A DNA stretch of 45,275 nt from Candidatus Omnitrophota bacterium (GCA_017995055.1 JAGOJP010000004.1:1-45275); one strand, 5' to 3'; numbered from the stretch's first letter, positions 1 to 8,973 are shown. A program made the numbers and translations. Notes: generated from the sequence alone by a model not told the origin.

Positions 1-34
1 TTGCGCCAGTAATCATGAAACAAAAGGGGGGCCC

Positions 35-214
35 ATGCCGTACATTAATTTAAAATTGGTCGGGACGCTCACAAAACAGCAAAAACAACAAATCGCCAAA
101 GAATTCGCCGACACACTGGAGAAAGTCGCCAACAAACCCAAAGAGCACCTGTACCTGGTCATCGACGAAGTGCCGGGCCAGAATTGGGCTAAAGGAGAAA
201 CCTTTTTCGGCTAA
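35..214 (+). CDS. 4-oxalocrotonate tautomerase family protein (59 aa)
   Basis: The 59-residue product has the size and look of a 4-oxalocrotonate tautomerase subunit. The initiator Met is followed by Pro, and in this family that Pro becomes the N-terminal catalytic base after Met removal. The rest follows the family plan: a beta strand, a Lys/Gln-rich amphipathic helix (about residues 12-32), then a second strand (LYLVIDEVPGQNW) and a short glycine-containing C-terminus (KGETFFG). A purine-rich run (aaaagggggg) sits just ahead of the ATG. The substrate cannot be told from sequence, because family members include 2-hydroxymuconate tautomerases and many orphans. The gene lies 20 bases ahead of the lhgO-like gene, so the two are probably co-transcribed. 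Confidence 0.85.
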   Translation: MPYINLKLVGTLTKQQKQQIAKEFADTLEKVANKPKEHLYLVIDEVPGQNWAKGETFFG

Positions 215-234
215 ACAGCGAAGGGAAGACCGGC

Positions 235-1440
235 ATGTCTAAAGAATTCGATTACATTGTTATCGGAGGCGGCATTATCGGCCTGTCTGTCGCGGGGGCC
301 CTGAACAAAAAATACCCGGGCGTCCGTGTCCTCCTGATTGAGAAAGAGGGGGATGTCGCGGCTCACGCTTCAGGCCGTAACAGCGGAATCCTGCACGCCG
401 GTTTTTATTATTCCGCCGACAGTTTTAAGGCGAAATTCACCGTGGCAGGGAACACCGCCCTAAAAGAATTCTGCCGCCGCCATAACATCCCGATCAATGA
501 CAGCGGTAAACTCGTGGTCGCCAAGAACGACCAGGAGCTCTCCGCCCTGGATGAGCTGCTGAAACGCGGGAAGGCGAACGGCTCCCATGTGTCGCTCATT
601 GACGCCGCCGAAGCCGAAAAAATCGAACCCAACGTCAAAACATATAAAAAAGCGCTTTTCTCGCCGGACACCGCGTGCGTTGACCCGGCACAGGTCTGCC
701 GCGTCCTCAAACAGGTTCTGGGAGACCAGGGCGTGCAATTCGCGTTTAACACCCGCTACCTGTCCCACACGGGCAACGTCATCCAGACCACACAGGGCGA
801 TTTCACCGCCAAAGCCGCGCTGATCAACGCCGCCGGGCTTTACGCCGACAAAATCGCCCAGGACTACGGATTCGGCGGCCGCTACACGATGATTCCCTTT
901 AAAGGGCTTTATCTCAAATACACCAAAAACAAAACCGACATTAAAATCAGCATCTATCCGGTTCCGGATTTGCGCAATCCGTTTCTGGGGGTCCATTTCA
1001 CCAAAACCGCGGACGACGGCATTAAAATCGGCCCCACCGCCATTCCGGCGTTCTGGCGGGAGAACTACAGCCTGAAAGAAAATTTTAAAGCCGGAGAACT
1101 TGCCGAAATCATTAAGTATGAAACCCTGCTTTTCTTCACCAACAGCTTTCATTTCCGCGATCTGGCCTTTGAAGAAATCCACAAATATTACCGTAAATAT
1201 TTTATAAGCCTGGCCTGCGCCATGGTGAAACATATCGACCCGGCCGGATTCACCTGCCATACCGCCCCCGGCATACGAGCCCAGCTCCTGGATAAACAAT
1301 CGTTAAGCCTTGTGCAGGATTTTGTGGTTGAAGGGGACGGCTCAACGGTGCATATCCTGAACGCCGTTTCCCCGGCCTTTACCTGCGCGTTCCCGTTCGC
1401 GGATTACATTATTTCCAACTATCTTCCTCCCCGCGGTTAA
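235..1440 (+). CDS. lhgO: L-2-hydroxyglutarate oxidase LhgO-like FAD-dependent oxidoreductase
   Basis: A DAO-family flavoprotein of 401 residues. The N-terminus carries the FAD dinucleotide-binding signature GGGIIG (11-16) and the strand-end acidic residue (LLIEKE, Glu36), followed by the family segment ASGRNSGILHAGFYY (45-59) typical of LhgO/YgaF proteins. The family oxidises L-2-hydroxyglutarate, a side product of 2-oxoglutarate metabolism, back to 2-oxoglutarate and passes electrons to the membrane quinone pool or oxygen. The length fits (about 400 residues) and no residue looks missing. An AAGGGAAG sequence precedes the ATG. It follows the tautomerase gene by 20 bases and ends 130 bases before the SUF operon. 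Other 2-hydroxy-acid or glycerol-3-phosphate-like substrates remain possible. Confidence 0.88.
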   Translation: MSKEFDYIVIGGGIIGLSVAGALNKKYPGVRVLLIEKEGDVAAHASGRNSGILHAGFYYSADSFKAKFTVAGNTALKEFCRRHNIPINDSGKLVVAKNDQELSALDELLKRGKANGSHVSLIDAAEAEKIEPNVKTYKKALFSPDTACVDPAQVCRVLKQVLGDQGVQFAFNTRYLSHTGNVIQTTQGDFTAKAALINAAGLYADKIAQDYGFGGRYTMIPFKGLYLKYTKNKTDIKISIYPVPDLRNPFLGVHFTKTADDGIKIGPTAIPAFWRENYSLKENFKAGELAEIIKYETLLFFTNSFHFRDLAFEEIHKYYRKYFISLACAMVKHIDPAGFTCHTAPGIRAQLLDKQSLSLVQDFVVEGDGSTVHILNAVSPAFTCAFPFADYIISNYLPPRG

Positions 1441-1466
1441 AATACGTCCTTTTTGGAAGTATTTTC

Positions 1467-1497
1467 TTGACATTTCAGGCCAACTGCTTAATATAAT
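1467..1497 (+). promoter_or_regulatory. Promoter of the nfu-rrf2-suf operon
   Basis: TTGACA (1467-1472) is followed by TATAAT (1492-1497). The 19-base spacer is long, and an alternative -10, TAATAT (1489-1494), gives a 16-base spacer. The spacer begins with TTTCAGGCC (1473-1481), which recurs within the palindrome ahead of sufB. The first gene starts at 1571, leaving a leader of about 65 bases. Confidence 0.6.
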
Positions 1498-1570
1498 AGG
1501 AACAGAAAAAGGCAGAATGTCCTTCTAAGATTTTTATCCACAATTCCTGTCAAAAGGAAAGGAGTTTCTT

Positions 1571-2164
1571 ATGTCATACACGATCACGGTCAGCGCGACG
1601 CCCAATCCCAATGCCTTAAAATTCATCCTCAATGAGCAGGTGATCCAGGACGGCAATCTGACTTTCAGAAATCAAGACGACGCGGACGGCATCCCTCTCG
1701 TGCAGGCGTTGTTCGCCCTATCCCATATTAAAGAAATCTTTTTGAACGACAATTACATCACCGTCACTCAGGACGGCGGGGCGGACTGGAGTAAGCTTCA
1801 GAACAGCATTCAGGCCCTGATCCTGGAAAACCTTCCGGGCCATAATCCGGCCATCACGCTCCGGTCCGCACAAAAGTCCGCTGCGTCCGGACAAGGGGAG
1901 ACAGACCCCCAACGGGCAAGAATTGAACAATTATTGGATCAGTATATCCGTCCTTACCTGCAAATGGACGGCGGCGATGTCCAGGTGGTCAGCCTCAACG
2001 GGAACGTCCTGGGTATTTCTTACCAGGGGGCATGCGGCGGATGCCCAGGCGCGGCTTTCGGCACCTTGAGGGCGATCGAAAATGTCCTGCGTGAGCACTA
2101 CGACCAGGACATCATGGTGGAGCTTGCCCGCGGCGGCGGTGGCGGGGGCTGCGGCTGTCACTAA
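1571..2164 (+). CDS. Nfu-type iron-sulfur cluster carrier (Nfu N-domain + NifU C-domain)
   Basis: A 197-residue protein with two domains. Residues 1-90 match the Nfu N-terminal scaffold domain (TPNPNALKF near 10-18). Residues 115-187 form a NifU C-terminal domain with YLQMDGGDVQVV and the cluster-binding CGGC motif (Cys155, Cys158). The family binds a [4Fe-4S] cluster between two subunits through these Cys pairs and delivers it to target enzymes. The C-terminus is a run of glycines ending in Cys-Gly-Cys-His (Cys194, Cys196), which could add a metal ligand but is not a known required element. An AAAGGAG site lies ahead of the ATG. It is first in the SUF operon, so it probably acts as the carrier downstream of SufBCD. 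Confidence 0.92.
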   Translation: MSYTITVSATPNPNALKFILNEQVIQDGNLTFRNQDDADGIPLVQALFALSHIKEIFLNDNYITVTQDGGADWSKLQNSIQALILENLPGHNPAITLRSAQKSAASGQGETDPQRARIEQLLDQYIRPYLQMDGGDVQVVSLNGNVLGISYQGACGGCPGAAFGTLRAIENVLREHYDQDIMVELARGGGGGGCGCH

Positions 2165-2190
2165 TATTAAGCCAGAGCTGGATCGATTCC

Positions 2191-2628
2191 ATGTTTAAAA
2201 TTAATAAAAAGATAGAATACGCGCTGATCTCGTTAAACTACATGCGCGGGAAAAAGGAAGGACAGCTGACGTCCGCGAAAGAAATCAGCTCTCTCTTCCA
2301 CATCCCCTTCGCGCCGACCGCGCGGGTTCTTCAGATTATGGCCCAGAACGGCATTCTGCAGGCCTCCCAGGGCGTTCACGGGGGATACCGGCTGAAAAAA
2401 AATCTGGGCAAGGTCTCCCTGGGCGACCTGAATAACATCATCGCCGGCCCCATCCAGATAGCAAGCTGTTCCAAGCACACCGGCGTCTGTGAGCTGACGT
2501 CTTTATGCACCATGACCAGCTCCATGAACACACTGAACCGCAAATTGCAAAACCTTTTCAACACGGTCATCCTGGAAGATTTTTTCAGCCAGAAAGAGGC
2601 GGACCGGACACCCATACCCCGGAGCTGA
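2191..2628 (+). CDS. Rrf2/IscR-like [2Fe-2S] transcriptional regulator of the suf operon
   Basis: A 145-residue Rrf2-family winged-helix regulator. The N-terminal helix-turn-helix (about 27-66) contains SAKEISSLFHIPFAPTARVL and the wing GVHGGYRL (61-68). Three cysteines, Cys93, Cys100 and Cys106, are spaced like the [2Fe-2S] ligands of IscR, so the protein can probably sense cluster supply. It lies between the Nfu gene and sufB, 27 bases ahead of sufB, and by analogy with IscR and SufR-type regulators it most likely controls its own operon. The palindrome at 2638-2653 is a candidate operator. The operon role is inferred from position and not shown by the sequence. Confidence 0.88.
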   Translation: MFKINKKIEYALISLNYMRGKKEGQLTSAKEISSLFHIPFAPTARVLQIMAQNGILQASQGVHGGYRLKKNLGKVSLGDLNNIIAGPIQIASCSKHTGVCELTSLCTMTSSMNTLNRKLQNLFNTVILEDFFSQKEADRTPIPRS

Positions 2629-2637
2629 CGCTCTTAA

Positions 2638-2653
2638 TTTTCAGGCCTGAAAA
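2638..2653. promoter_or_regulatory. 16-base perfect palindrome ahead of sufB (candidate operator)
   Basis: TTTTCAGGCCTGAAAA is a perfect palindrome that ends two bases before the sufB ATG. No normal Shine-Dalgarno sequence is visible there. The left part, TTTCAGGCC, is also present inside the promoter at 1473-1481. It could be a binding site for the adjacent Rrf2 regulator or a small RNA hairpin covering the sufB start. Confidence 0.4.
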
Positions 2654-2655
2654 CA

Positions 2656-4131
2656 ATGGATACCCACTCTTTTAAAAAAAATCCTGATGAAAAAATCCTG
2701 AAAGGCAATAAACTTGCAGGAAAAGAGTATCAATATGGCTTCTACACTCCGGTCGACGCCGAACTGGCGCCCAGGGGGTTGAATGAAGACATCATCAGGT
2801 TTATATCCCAAAAAAAAGACGAACCCGCCTGGATGCTGGAGTGGCGGCTCAAAGCGTTCCGGCACTGGCAGACCATGACGGAACCGCACTGGGCGTATTT
2901 CCATTACGACCCGATTGATTACCAGTCTATCCATTACTACAGCGCGCCTAAAAAGAAGGCGGAGGGGACAGACAACGAGGGGGAAATAGACCCGGAAGTC
3001 GCCAGGACTTTTGACCGGCTGGGCATCCCGGTGTCGGAACAAAAACGCCTCAGCGGCGTTGCCGTTGACGCGGTCTTTGACAGCGTTTCTGTGGGGACCA
3101 CGCACCAAAGCGAGCTGGCCAGACACGGGATTATCTTCTGCCCGATCAGCGAAGCGGTCCAGAAGCACCCGGACCTCGTCAGGAAATACCTCGGATCGGT
3201 CGTGCCGTACACCGACAACTTTTTCGCGGCCCTTAACTCCGCGGTCTTCACGGACGGGTCGTTCTGCTTTATCCCTCAAGGCGTCCGCTGTCCCATAGAA
3301 TTATCGACTTACTTTAGAATCAATGCCGCCCAGACCGGGCAGTTTGAACGGACCCTGATCATCGCCGAAGACAACGCGTACGTCAGCTACCTGGAAGGGT
3401 GCACCGCGCCCACGCGGGACGAAAATCAGCTGCACGCGGCCGTGGTCGAACTCGTCGCCCTTGAAAACGCCGAGATCAAATACTCCACCGTTCAAAACTG
3501 GTATTCCGGGGATCAGGACGGCAGAGGGGGGATCTATAATTTTGTCACCAAACGGGGCCAGTGCCGGGGCAACCATTCCAAGATATCCTGGACCCAGGTT
3601 GAAGCCGGGTCCGCGATCACCTGGAAATATCCTTCGCTCGTCCTGCAGGGAGACCATGCAACCGGCGAATTCTACAGTGTTGCCCTGACAAACCACCGGA
3701 TGCAGGCCGATACCGGCACCAAAATGATTCATATCGGGAAGAAAACCCGGAGCACGATCATCTCCAAGGGGATTTCCTCTGATCAGGCCAACAACAGTTA
3801 CCGCGGCCTGGTTAAAATCCTGCCGTCGGCCGAGCAGGCGCGGAATTTCTCGCGCTGCGATTCCATGCTGGTCGGCAACCGGTGCAGCGCCAACACGTTT
3901 CCCTCTATCGAAGTCAACAACCGTTCCGCGACCGTAGAGCACGAGGCATCAACATCAAGGATCAACGCCGATCAGATATTTTACCACCAGTCCCGGGGGC
4001 TGAACACGGAAGCGGCGATTTCCTTGATCATTAACGGATTCTGCAAAGAAGTCTTCCAGGAACTGCCCATGGAATTCGCGGTCGAAGCCGTGAAGCTCTT
4101 AGAACTGAAGCTCGAAGGCAGCGTGGGATAA
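2656..4131 (+). CDS. sufB: Fe-S cluster assembly scaffold protein SufB
   Basis: The 491-residue product is a full-length SufB. Recognisable parts are the N-terminal [24 protein letters not shown] region, the long beta-helix core with [21 protein letters not shown], and the C-terminal SufB/SufD segment [20 protein letters not shown], followed by [11 protein letters not shown]. SufB with SufC and SufD forms the SufBC2D scaffold on which [Fe-S] clusters are built in the cytoplasm. It is followed by sufC after 19 bases and sufD after that, the standard order. The start is the only Met that keeps the family N-terminus, but it lacks a clear ribosome-binding site because the palindrome at 2638-2653 occupies that position. 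Confidence 0.97.
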   Translation: MDTHSFKKNPDEKILKGNKLAGKEYQYGFYTPVDAELAPRGLNEDIIRFISQKKDEPAWMLEWRLKAFRHWQTMTEPHWAYFHYDPIDYQSIHYYSAPKKKAEGTDNEGEIDPEVARTFDRLGIPVSEQKRLSGVAVDAVFDSVSVGTTHQSELARHGIIFCPISEAVQKHPDLVRKYLGSVVPYTDNFFAALNSAVFTDGSFCFIPQGVRCPIELSTYFRINAAQTGQFERTLIIAEDNAYVSYLEGCTAPTRDENQLHAAVVELVALENAEIKYSTVQNWYSGDQDGRGGIYNFVTKRGQCRGNHSKISWTQVEAGSAITWKYPSLVLQGDHATGEFYSVALTNHRMQADTGTKMIHIGKKTRSTIISKGISSDQANNSYRGLVKILPSAEQARNFSRCDSMLVGNRCSANTFPSIEVNNRSATVEHEASTSRINADQIFYHQSRGLNTEAAISLIINGFCKEVFQELPMEFAVEAVKLLELKLEGSVG

Positions 4132-4150
4132 TTTAAAAAGAGGATAAACA

Positions 4151-4906
4151 ATGCTGGAAATCAAAGACCTGACAATCGAAGTGAACGGCGCTGAAATCCT
4201 GAAAGGGATCAACCTCTCGGTGAAAAAAGGCGAAGTGCACGCCATCATGGGCCCCAACGGCTCCGGCAAAAGCACGCTCGCCAAAATCATCGCCGGGCAC
4301 CCGGATTATACCGCGACCCGAGGGGAAATCCTTTTTAACATCAACAATAAAATGGTCAGCATCCTGGATCTCGCCCCGGAAGACCGCGCCCGGGCAGGCC
4401 TTTTCCTGGCTTTCCAGTATCCGGTGGAAATCCCCGGCGTTTCCAACTCGGTCTTTCTACGGGCGGCGTTCAATGAAATCTGCAAATACCACGGCGCCGC
4501 GGAAATGGACCCTTTGGATTTTGACGCCTACCTGCGGGAAAAGATGCAGCTTTTATTCATGGATGAAAAATACGTCAACCGTCCGGTGAACGTGGACTTC
4601 TCCGGCGGAGAGAAAAAGCGAAACGAAATCCTGCAGATGGCCATCCTCAACCCGAGGCTGGCGGTCCTGGACGAAACCGACTCCGGCCTGGATGTGGATT
4701 CCATGCGCGTGGTGGCGGACGGCGTGAACCGCCTGCGGTCCGGGGAAAACGCGTTTATCGTGATCACGCATTACCAGCGCCTGCTCAATTACATCGTCCC
4801 GGATGTCGTTCATATCCTGCAGAACGGCCGAATCGTGCGTACCGCTGGGCGGGAGCTGGCTCTGGAAGTGGAAAACAAAGGCTATGACTGGCTTAAACAG
4901 GGATAA
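4151..4906 (+). CDS. sufC: Fe-S assembly ATPase SufC
   Basis: A 251-residue ABC-type ATPase. It has a Walker A motif, GPNGSGKST (34-42), the SufC-typical Q-loop FLAFQYPVEIPGVSN, an ABC signature FSGGEKKRNEILQMA and a Walker B ending LAVLDETDSGLDVDS. The LDETDSGLD wording is specific to SufC, since transporter ATPases usually have DEP. It powers rearrangement of the SufBC2D complex during cluster assembly in the cytoplasm. The gene sits 19 bases after sufB and 4 bases before sufD, so translation is probably tightly linked. Confidence 0.97.
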   Translation: MLEIKDLTIEVNGAEILKGINLSVKKGEVHAIMGPNGSGKSTLAKIIAGHPDYTATRGEILFNINNKMVSILDLAPEDRARAGLFLAFQYPVEIPGVSNSVFLRAAFNEICKYHGAAEMDPLDFDAYLREKMQLLFMDEKYVNRPVNVDFSGGEKKRNEILQMAILNPRLAVLDETDSGLDVDSMRVVADGVNRLRSGENAFIVITHYQRLLNYIVPDVVHILQNGRIVRTAGRELALEVENKGYDWLKQG

Positions 4907-4910
4907 AGGC

Positions 4911-6227
4911 ATGATGCCGTCTAAAATATTAACAAACCCGCAATTTATGGCCCGGCTTGAAGAGATCAGGAAAGCCTCAAAGACAAAAGGCCCGGACTGG
5001 CTCCTGGTCAGAAAAGAGGCGGCCTGGAACGCGGCCATGTCTGCGGGGTTCCCCTCGCAAAAAGATGAAGATTGGAAATACACCGACCTTTCCCCGCTCT
5101 TAACCCTGCCGGTGGAACCTTTCCGCGCGTCCGAAGGCCAGGCCGCCAGGAAGGCCCTTGATAAATTTTTTAACCCGCAGGATATCACAGTTGTCATAAC
5201 GGACGGACATCTCCCGGAAGAACTCCCGTTCATCCCGGCCGAAGCCGGGGGGGTGATCCTTAAAAAATTTTCCGCGGTCCGGGAACAGGAATTCCGGGAC
5301 TGCCTGGCCCCGGCCTTTGACCAGCCGCAGGATATTTTCAGCAATCTGAACACCGCTCTGGCGGATGACGGGCTCTGGATCCATGTCCCCCGACAAAGCC
5401 GCATACAGCCGGTCATCCATATTTGCCACATCATAAATACGCCTCATTCCGCGCGCCTGTGCTGCCCCCGGGTTATGATAACGGCAGAACCTTTAGCCGA
5501 AGCGCAAATTCTGATGAGCTTCCTATCCGCCACCGGCGCCGCCGACTGCCTGACCAATGCCTTGACGGACATCGCCATCGGCCCCGGCGCGCAAATTGCC
5601 CTGACCATGGTCCAGGATGAACACCACGGGAATTATCATGTCCATTCAACCCGCGTGAACCAGCATAAAAATTCCAGCTTTGACAGTTTCGCCCTGATCA
5701 CAGGAGGCCACTTAACCCGAAACAACCTGACCCTGACACTTTTAGGAGAAGGCGCCCAAACAGTTCTGAAGGGGTTATACCTTCTTAAAGCGGCCCAGCA
5801 CGCAGACAACCATATAACCGTCAACCACATAGCACCGCGCGGCACGAGCACCCAGCTGTATAAAGGCATCCTGAACGGAGAAAGCCGGGCCGTCTTTAAC
5901 GGCAAAATTTACGTACACCCAGAAGCCCAGGAAACCAATGCCTATCAGTTAAACCGAAACCTGCTGATGGGCGAGGATTGCCGGATCAACACCAAGCCGC
6001 AGTTGGAAATATTCGCGGATAATGTTAAATGCAGTCATGGCGCCACAGTCGGCCAGATGGACGACAATGAATTATTCTATCTGCAAAGCCGGGGCATCCC
6101 CCGGAAAGCGGCCGTATCCATGCTGGCGGAGGGATTTGTGAAGGAATTGTTCTCAAAAAACCAGGACACGGTCCGGGACCGGCTGTTGTCAGCCGTGAAC
6201 CCGGTTATTAAAACGGCGGTCTGTTAA
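4911..6227 (+). CDS. sufD: Fe-S assembly scaffold protein SufD
   Basis: A SufD protein of 438 residues when started at the ATG at 4911, four bases after the sufC stop. The open frame extends upstream to 4803, but that would overlap sufC by more than 100 bases with a sequence unlike any SufD, so the later start is preferred; 4914 is equally possible. SufD features are the EDWKYTDLS segment near the N-terminus, the beta-helix core, and the C-terminal GATVGQMDDNELFYLQSRG followed by AEGFVKELF. SufD pairs with SufB in the SufBC2D scaffold. The last codons lie 11 bases before sufS. Confidence 0.94.
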   Translation: MMPSKILTNPQFMARLEEIRKASKTKGPDWLLVRKEAAWNAAMSAGFPSQKDEDWKYTDLSPLLTLPVEPFRASEGQAARKALDKFFNPQDITVVITDGHLPEELPFIPAEAGGVILKKFSAVREQEFRDCLAPAFDQPQDIFSNLNTALADDGLWIHVPRQSRIQPVIHICHIINTPHSARLCCPRVMITAEPLAEAQILMSFLSATGAADCLTNALTDIAIGPGAQIALTMVQDEHHGNYHVHSTRVNQHKNSSFDSFALITGGHLTRNNLTLTLLGEGAQTVLKGLYLLKAAQHADNHITVNHIAPRGTSTQLYKGILNGESRAVFNGKIYVHPEAQETNAYQLNRNLLMGEDCRINTKPQLEIFADNVKCSHGATVGQMDDNELFYLQSRGIPRKAAVSMLAEGFVKELFSKNQDTVRDRLLSAVNPVIKTAVC

Positions 6228-6238
6228 CGCACAAAACG

Positions 6239-7459
6239 ATGCCTATTGATATTCATAAAATCCGGAATGATTTCCCTAACCTGCGCGTTGAAGTGCACGG
6301 CAAGCCGCTCGTCTACCTGGACAATGCGGCCACGACGCTGAAACCGCAAAAAGTCATTGACAAGATCGCGTGGTATTACAGCCAGGGGACCTCGAATGTC
6401 CACCGCGGGGTGCATTACTTGAGCGAACAGGCCACCGCCGAGTATGAGCGCAGCCGGGACAAAATAAGAAAATTCATCAATGCCGCCAAGTCGTCGGAAG
6501 TGATTTTTACCAGCGGGGCCACCGCGTCCATAAACCTGGTCATGAGCAGTTACGGGAAATCCCAGCTGAAAAAAGGGGATGAAATCCTGATCTCAGAGAT
6601 GGAGCACCACTCGAACATCGTCCCCTGGCAGATCCTCTGCCAGGAAAACGGCTGTGTTTTGAAAGTGGCCCCCATGAACGATAACGGCGAATTGCGCCTG
6701 GATGAATACAAAGCCATGCTCTCTCCCCAAGTGAAACTGGTATCGATGGTTTACATTTCAAACTCTCTAGGCACGGTCAACCCGGTGAAGGAAATTATCG
6801 CCGCTGCCCACGCGTGCGGCGCGGCAGTGCTCATTGACGGCGCCCAGGCCGCCGGCCATATCGCCATTGACGTGCAAGACCTGGACTGCGATTTTCTGGC
6901 GTTTTCCGGACACAAGCTTTTCGGGCCCACGGGCACGGGCGTGCTATACGGCAAAGCCGCGCTCTTAAACCGCATGCCGCCGTACCAGTCCGGAGGCGAC
7001 ATGATCTCGTCCGTGACGTTCGAAAAAACGACATACAACATTCTGCCCTATAAATTCGAGGCCGGCACGCCGAACATCGCCGGGGTTATCGGATTGGGGG
7101 CAGCCGTCGATTACCTGCAGGATATCGGGATGGACGCGATCGCCGCGTATGAACAAGAGCTCCTGGCTTACGGGACGTCAAAACTACAGGCCATCCCGGA
7201 CTTAAAAATCATCGGGACAGCTCAAGACAAGGCCGCCATCATTTCTTTTGTCCTGCCCAATATCCACGCGCACGACCTGGGGACCCTGGTGGACGAAGAA
7301 GGGGTAGCGGTAAGGACCGGGCATCACTGCACGCAGCCGGTCATGAATCATTTTAAAGTGCCCGCGACCTCCCGGGCCTCCCTGTGCTTTTATAACACAC
7401 GAGAAGAGATCGACCGTCTGGCTGAGGCCATCCGGCAGGCAAAAACCCTGTTTCCTTAA
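6239..7459 (+). CDS. sufS: Cysteine desulfurase SufS
   Basis: A class II cysteine desulfurase of 406 residues that takes sulfur from L-cysteine as an enzyme persulfide. The PLP Schiff-base lysine is Lys226 in SGHKLFGPTGTGVLYG. The sulfur-carrying cysteine is Cys364 in RTGHHCTQP, on the short loop typical of SufS. An N-terminal LDNAATTLKP and SEMEHHSNIVPWQ complete the signature. It sits between sufD and sufU, and SufU is the usual sulfur acceptor for SufS where SufE is lacking. No sufE is seen here. The start at 6239 gives the normal N-terminus, 11 bases after sufD. Confidence 0.97.
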   Translation: MPIDIHKIRNDFPNLRVEVHGKPLVYLDNAATTLKPQKVIDKIAWYYSQGTSNVHRGVHYLSEQATAEYERSRDKIRKFINAAKSSEVIFTSGATASINLVMSSYGKSQLKKGDEILISEMEHHSNIVPWQILCQENGCVLKVAPMNDNGELRLDEYKAMLSPQVKLVSMVYISNSLGTVNPVKEIIAAAHACGAAVLIDGAQAAGHIAIDVQDLDCDFLAFSGHKLFGPTGTGVLYGKAALLNRMPPYQSGGDMISSVTFEKTTYNILPYKFEAGTPNIAGVIGLGAAVDYLQDIGMDAIAAYEQELLAYGTSKLQAIPDLKIIGTAQDKAAIISFVLPNIHAHDLGTLVDEEGVAVRTGHHCTQPVMNHFKVPATSRASLCFYNTREEIDRLAEAIRQAKTLFP

Positions 7460-7469
7460 AAATAAAAAA

Positions 7470-7928
7470 ATGAGCACAAACCCGCACCGAGAGCTTTATC
7501 AACAGGTTATCCTGGAGCACAATAAGAATCCCCGGAACTACCGCTCTTTGCCGAACCCGACCCATACCGCGGAAGGCTATAATCCCCTATGCGGGGACCA
7601 TTTGACCGTTTTTGTGCGCGTGGATAAAAACAATACGGTGGAAAGCGTGTCGTTCTTGGGCGACGGGTGCGCGATCTCCCGGGCGTCCGCCTCCATGATG
7701 ACCACGGCCATCCAGGGCAAAACCATCCCCGACGCTCTGGCCCTCTTCGAAGAATTTCAAAGCCTTGTCACCGGCAAACTCGATCCCGAAAAGCAGGCCA
7801 ATCACCTCGGCAAACTGACGATTTTCTCCGGCATCTGGCAGTTCCCCTCAAGGGTGAAATGCGCGATCCTGTCCTGGCACGCCCTCAAAGGGGCGCTGGA
7901 ACGGCAGGCCTCCGTGAGCACCGAATAA
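7470..7928 (+). CDS. sufU: SufU sulfurtransferase / IscU-like protein
   Basis: A 152-residue SufU. The zinc/cysteine ligands are in place: NPLCGD (Cys41, Asp43), GDGCAIS (Cys67) and RVKCAILSWHAL (Cys131). SufU-type proteins carry the extra residues between the second and third cysteines that distinguish them from IscU, and the 64-residue spacing here fits SufU. In Bacillus-type systems SufU accepts the persulfide from SufS and passes sulfur to SufBCD. It is the last gene of the operon and ends 28 bases before the convergent murB. I saw no strong terminator in that gap. Confidence 0.95.
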   Translation: MSTNPHRELYQQVILEHNKNPRNYRSLPNPTHTAEGYNPLCGDHLTVFVRVDKNNTVESVSFLGDGCAISRASASMMTTAIQGKTIPDALALFEEFQSLVTGKLDPEKQANHLGKLTIFSGIWQFPSRVKCAILSWHALKGALERQASVSTE

Positions 7929-7955
7929 CATCACCGCATATTTTTTTAATGGATC

Positions 7956-8924
7956 TTACCAAAAACGCCGGGACACGTCCCCGGCAGGGATAGGCCCGAG
8001 GAAACGGACTTCCCGGGATAAGGTAATATGGAACTGCTCCTTCACGAGGGCGGCCATCTTTTCAGAGAGATCAAAAACATCCCGCGCCGTGCAAGAAGAA
8101 TCCGCTTTGATAATGATGTTCGCGTGTTGAGGAAAAACCGCGGCCCCGCCACAGCGAAGGCCTTTCACACCCGCCTGATCCAGGAACCAGCCCGCGGCCT
8201 GCCGGCGTCCGCCGGGGGAAGAGGGAGGAAGGTTTTTGAAAAAACTGCCTGCGCAGGGCACCTGTTGATAATCCGGATGCTTATCCCGTCTCTGGGCGAG
8301 GATATCCTGACGCTGGGCCTCCAGGACTTCCGGATCACCCGGCTCCAGCTGAACAATAACGGACATCAGGATCGCATCGGTCTCCTTAAACCGGGAATGC
8401 CGGTAATCAAAGCCGCATTCTTCCGGAGGCAGAGCGTTTTCCTGACCTTTCTCATCAAAAATGCTGACCGCCGACACGACATCCGACATCTGCAGCCCGA
8501 ACGCGCCGGCGTTGCCCACGACAGCGCCGCCGACCGTGCCCGGGATCCCGCTGGCAAACGACAGCCCGGATAAGCCTTCCCGGACACAATATTGAACCAG
8601 ATCATCCAGGAGCGTGCCCGCGGACACAATCAGGACATTCCCGTCGCGGCTGATCAACGGTACGGAAGAACGGTAGCAGATCACCGGGTCAGCGATCCCC
8701 TCATCAGAAGCCACCACGTTAGACCCGCCGCCCAAAAGAACAAACGCCTGCCGCTCCGCCTTAAACGCAAGGACAGCCTGGCGCAGTTGGTCAGGCGTTT
8801 CACATTCCACCAGAAGGGGGCAGGTCCCGCCAAGCTGAAACGTTGTGAAGGCGCTTAAACGTGCCTGTTCGCGGCAACGCAAACCCAAAAAGTCCAGCTG
8901 CTGTTTTAAATGACCATGACTCAT
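7956..8924 (-). CDS. murB: UDP-N-acetylenolpyruvoylglucosamine reductase MurB
   Basis: A 322-residue MurB, which reduces UDP-GlcNAc-enolpyruvate to UDP-MurNAc with NADPH and FAD in the first committed part of peptidoglycan synthesis. The FAD domain has LLGGGSNVVASD (63-74) and ASGIPGTVGGAVVGNAGAFG (124-143). The catalytic residues are seen as Arg175 in DYRHSRFK, Ser227 in CAGSFFKN and Glu305 in SREVRFLG. The length and the lack of the large extra loop suggest a type II enzyme. Usually murB sits with murC, ddl and ftsQ, but here it is apart, about 50 bases downstream of ispH on the same strand. Confidence 0.95.
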   Translation of the reverse strand: MSHGHLKQQLDFLGLRCREQARLSAFTTFQLGGTCPLLVECETPDQLRQAVLAFKAERQAFVLLGGGSNVVASDEGIADPVICYRSSVPLISRDGNVLIVSAGTLLDDLVQYCVREGLSGLSFASGIPGTVGGAVVGNAGAFGLQMSDVVSAVSIFDEKGQENALPPEECGFDYRHSRFKETDAILMSVIVQLEPGDPEVLEAQRQDILAQRRDKHPDYQQVPCAGSFFKNLPPSSPGGRRQAAGWFLDQAGVKGLRCGGAAVFPQHANIIIKADSSCTARDVFDLSEKMAALVKEQFHITLSREVRFLGPIPAGDVSRRFW

Positions 8925-8973
8925 TGTTGTTCCGATCCCTCACGGCCCGGCCGTGATCATCCTGTTCCTAAAA

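Noticed and set aside
460-1299. 279-codon minus-strand open frame inside the lhgO-like gene
   Set aside because: It lies wholly antisense to a clear LhgO gene, has no recognisable motif, and its composition is explained by the GC-rich third positions of the real gene.
2641-3942. Two minus-strand frames of 212 and 213 codons inside sufB
   Set aside because: Both are shadows of SufB, which has a full set of family motifs.
4803-4910. Longer N-terminus for SufD from the ATG at 4803
   Set aside because: It would overlap sufC by over 100 bases and adds residues unlike SufD; the ATG at 4911 fits the family.
4553-5434. 293-codon minus-strand frame across sufC and sufD
   Set aside because: Antisense to two well-supported genes and spans their junction; no motif.
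8028-8573. 181-codon plus-strand frame inside murB
   Set aside because: Antisense to MurB, whose catalytic residues are intact.
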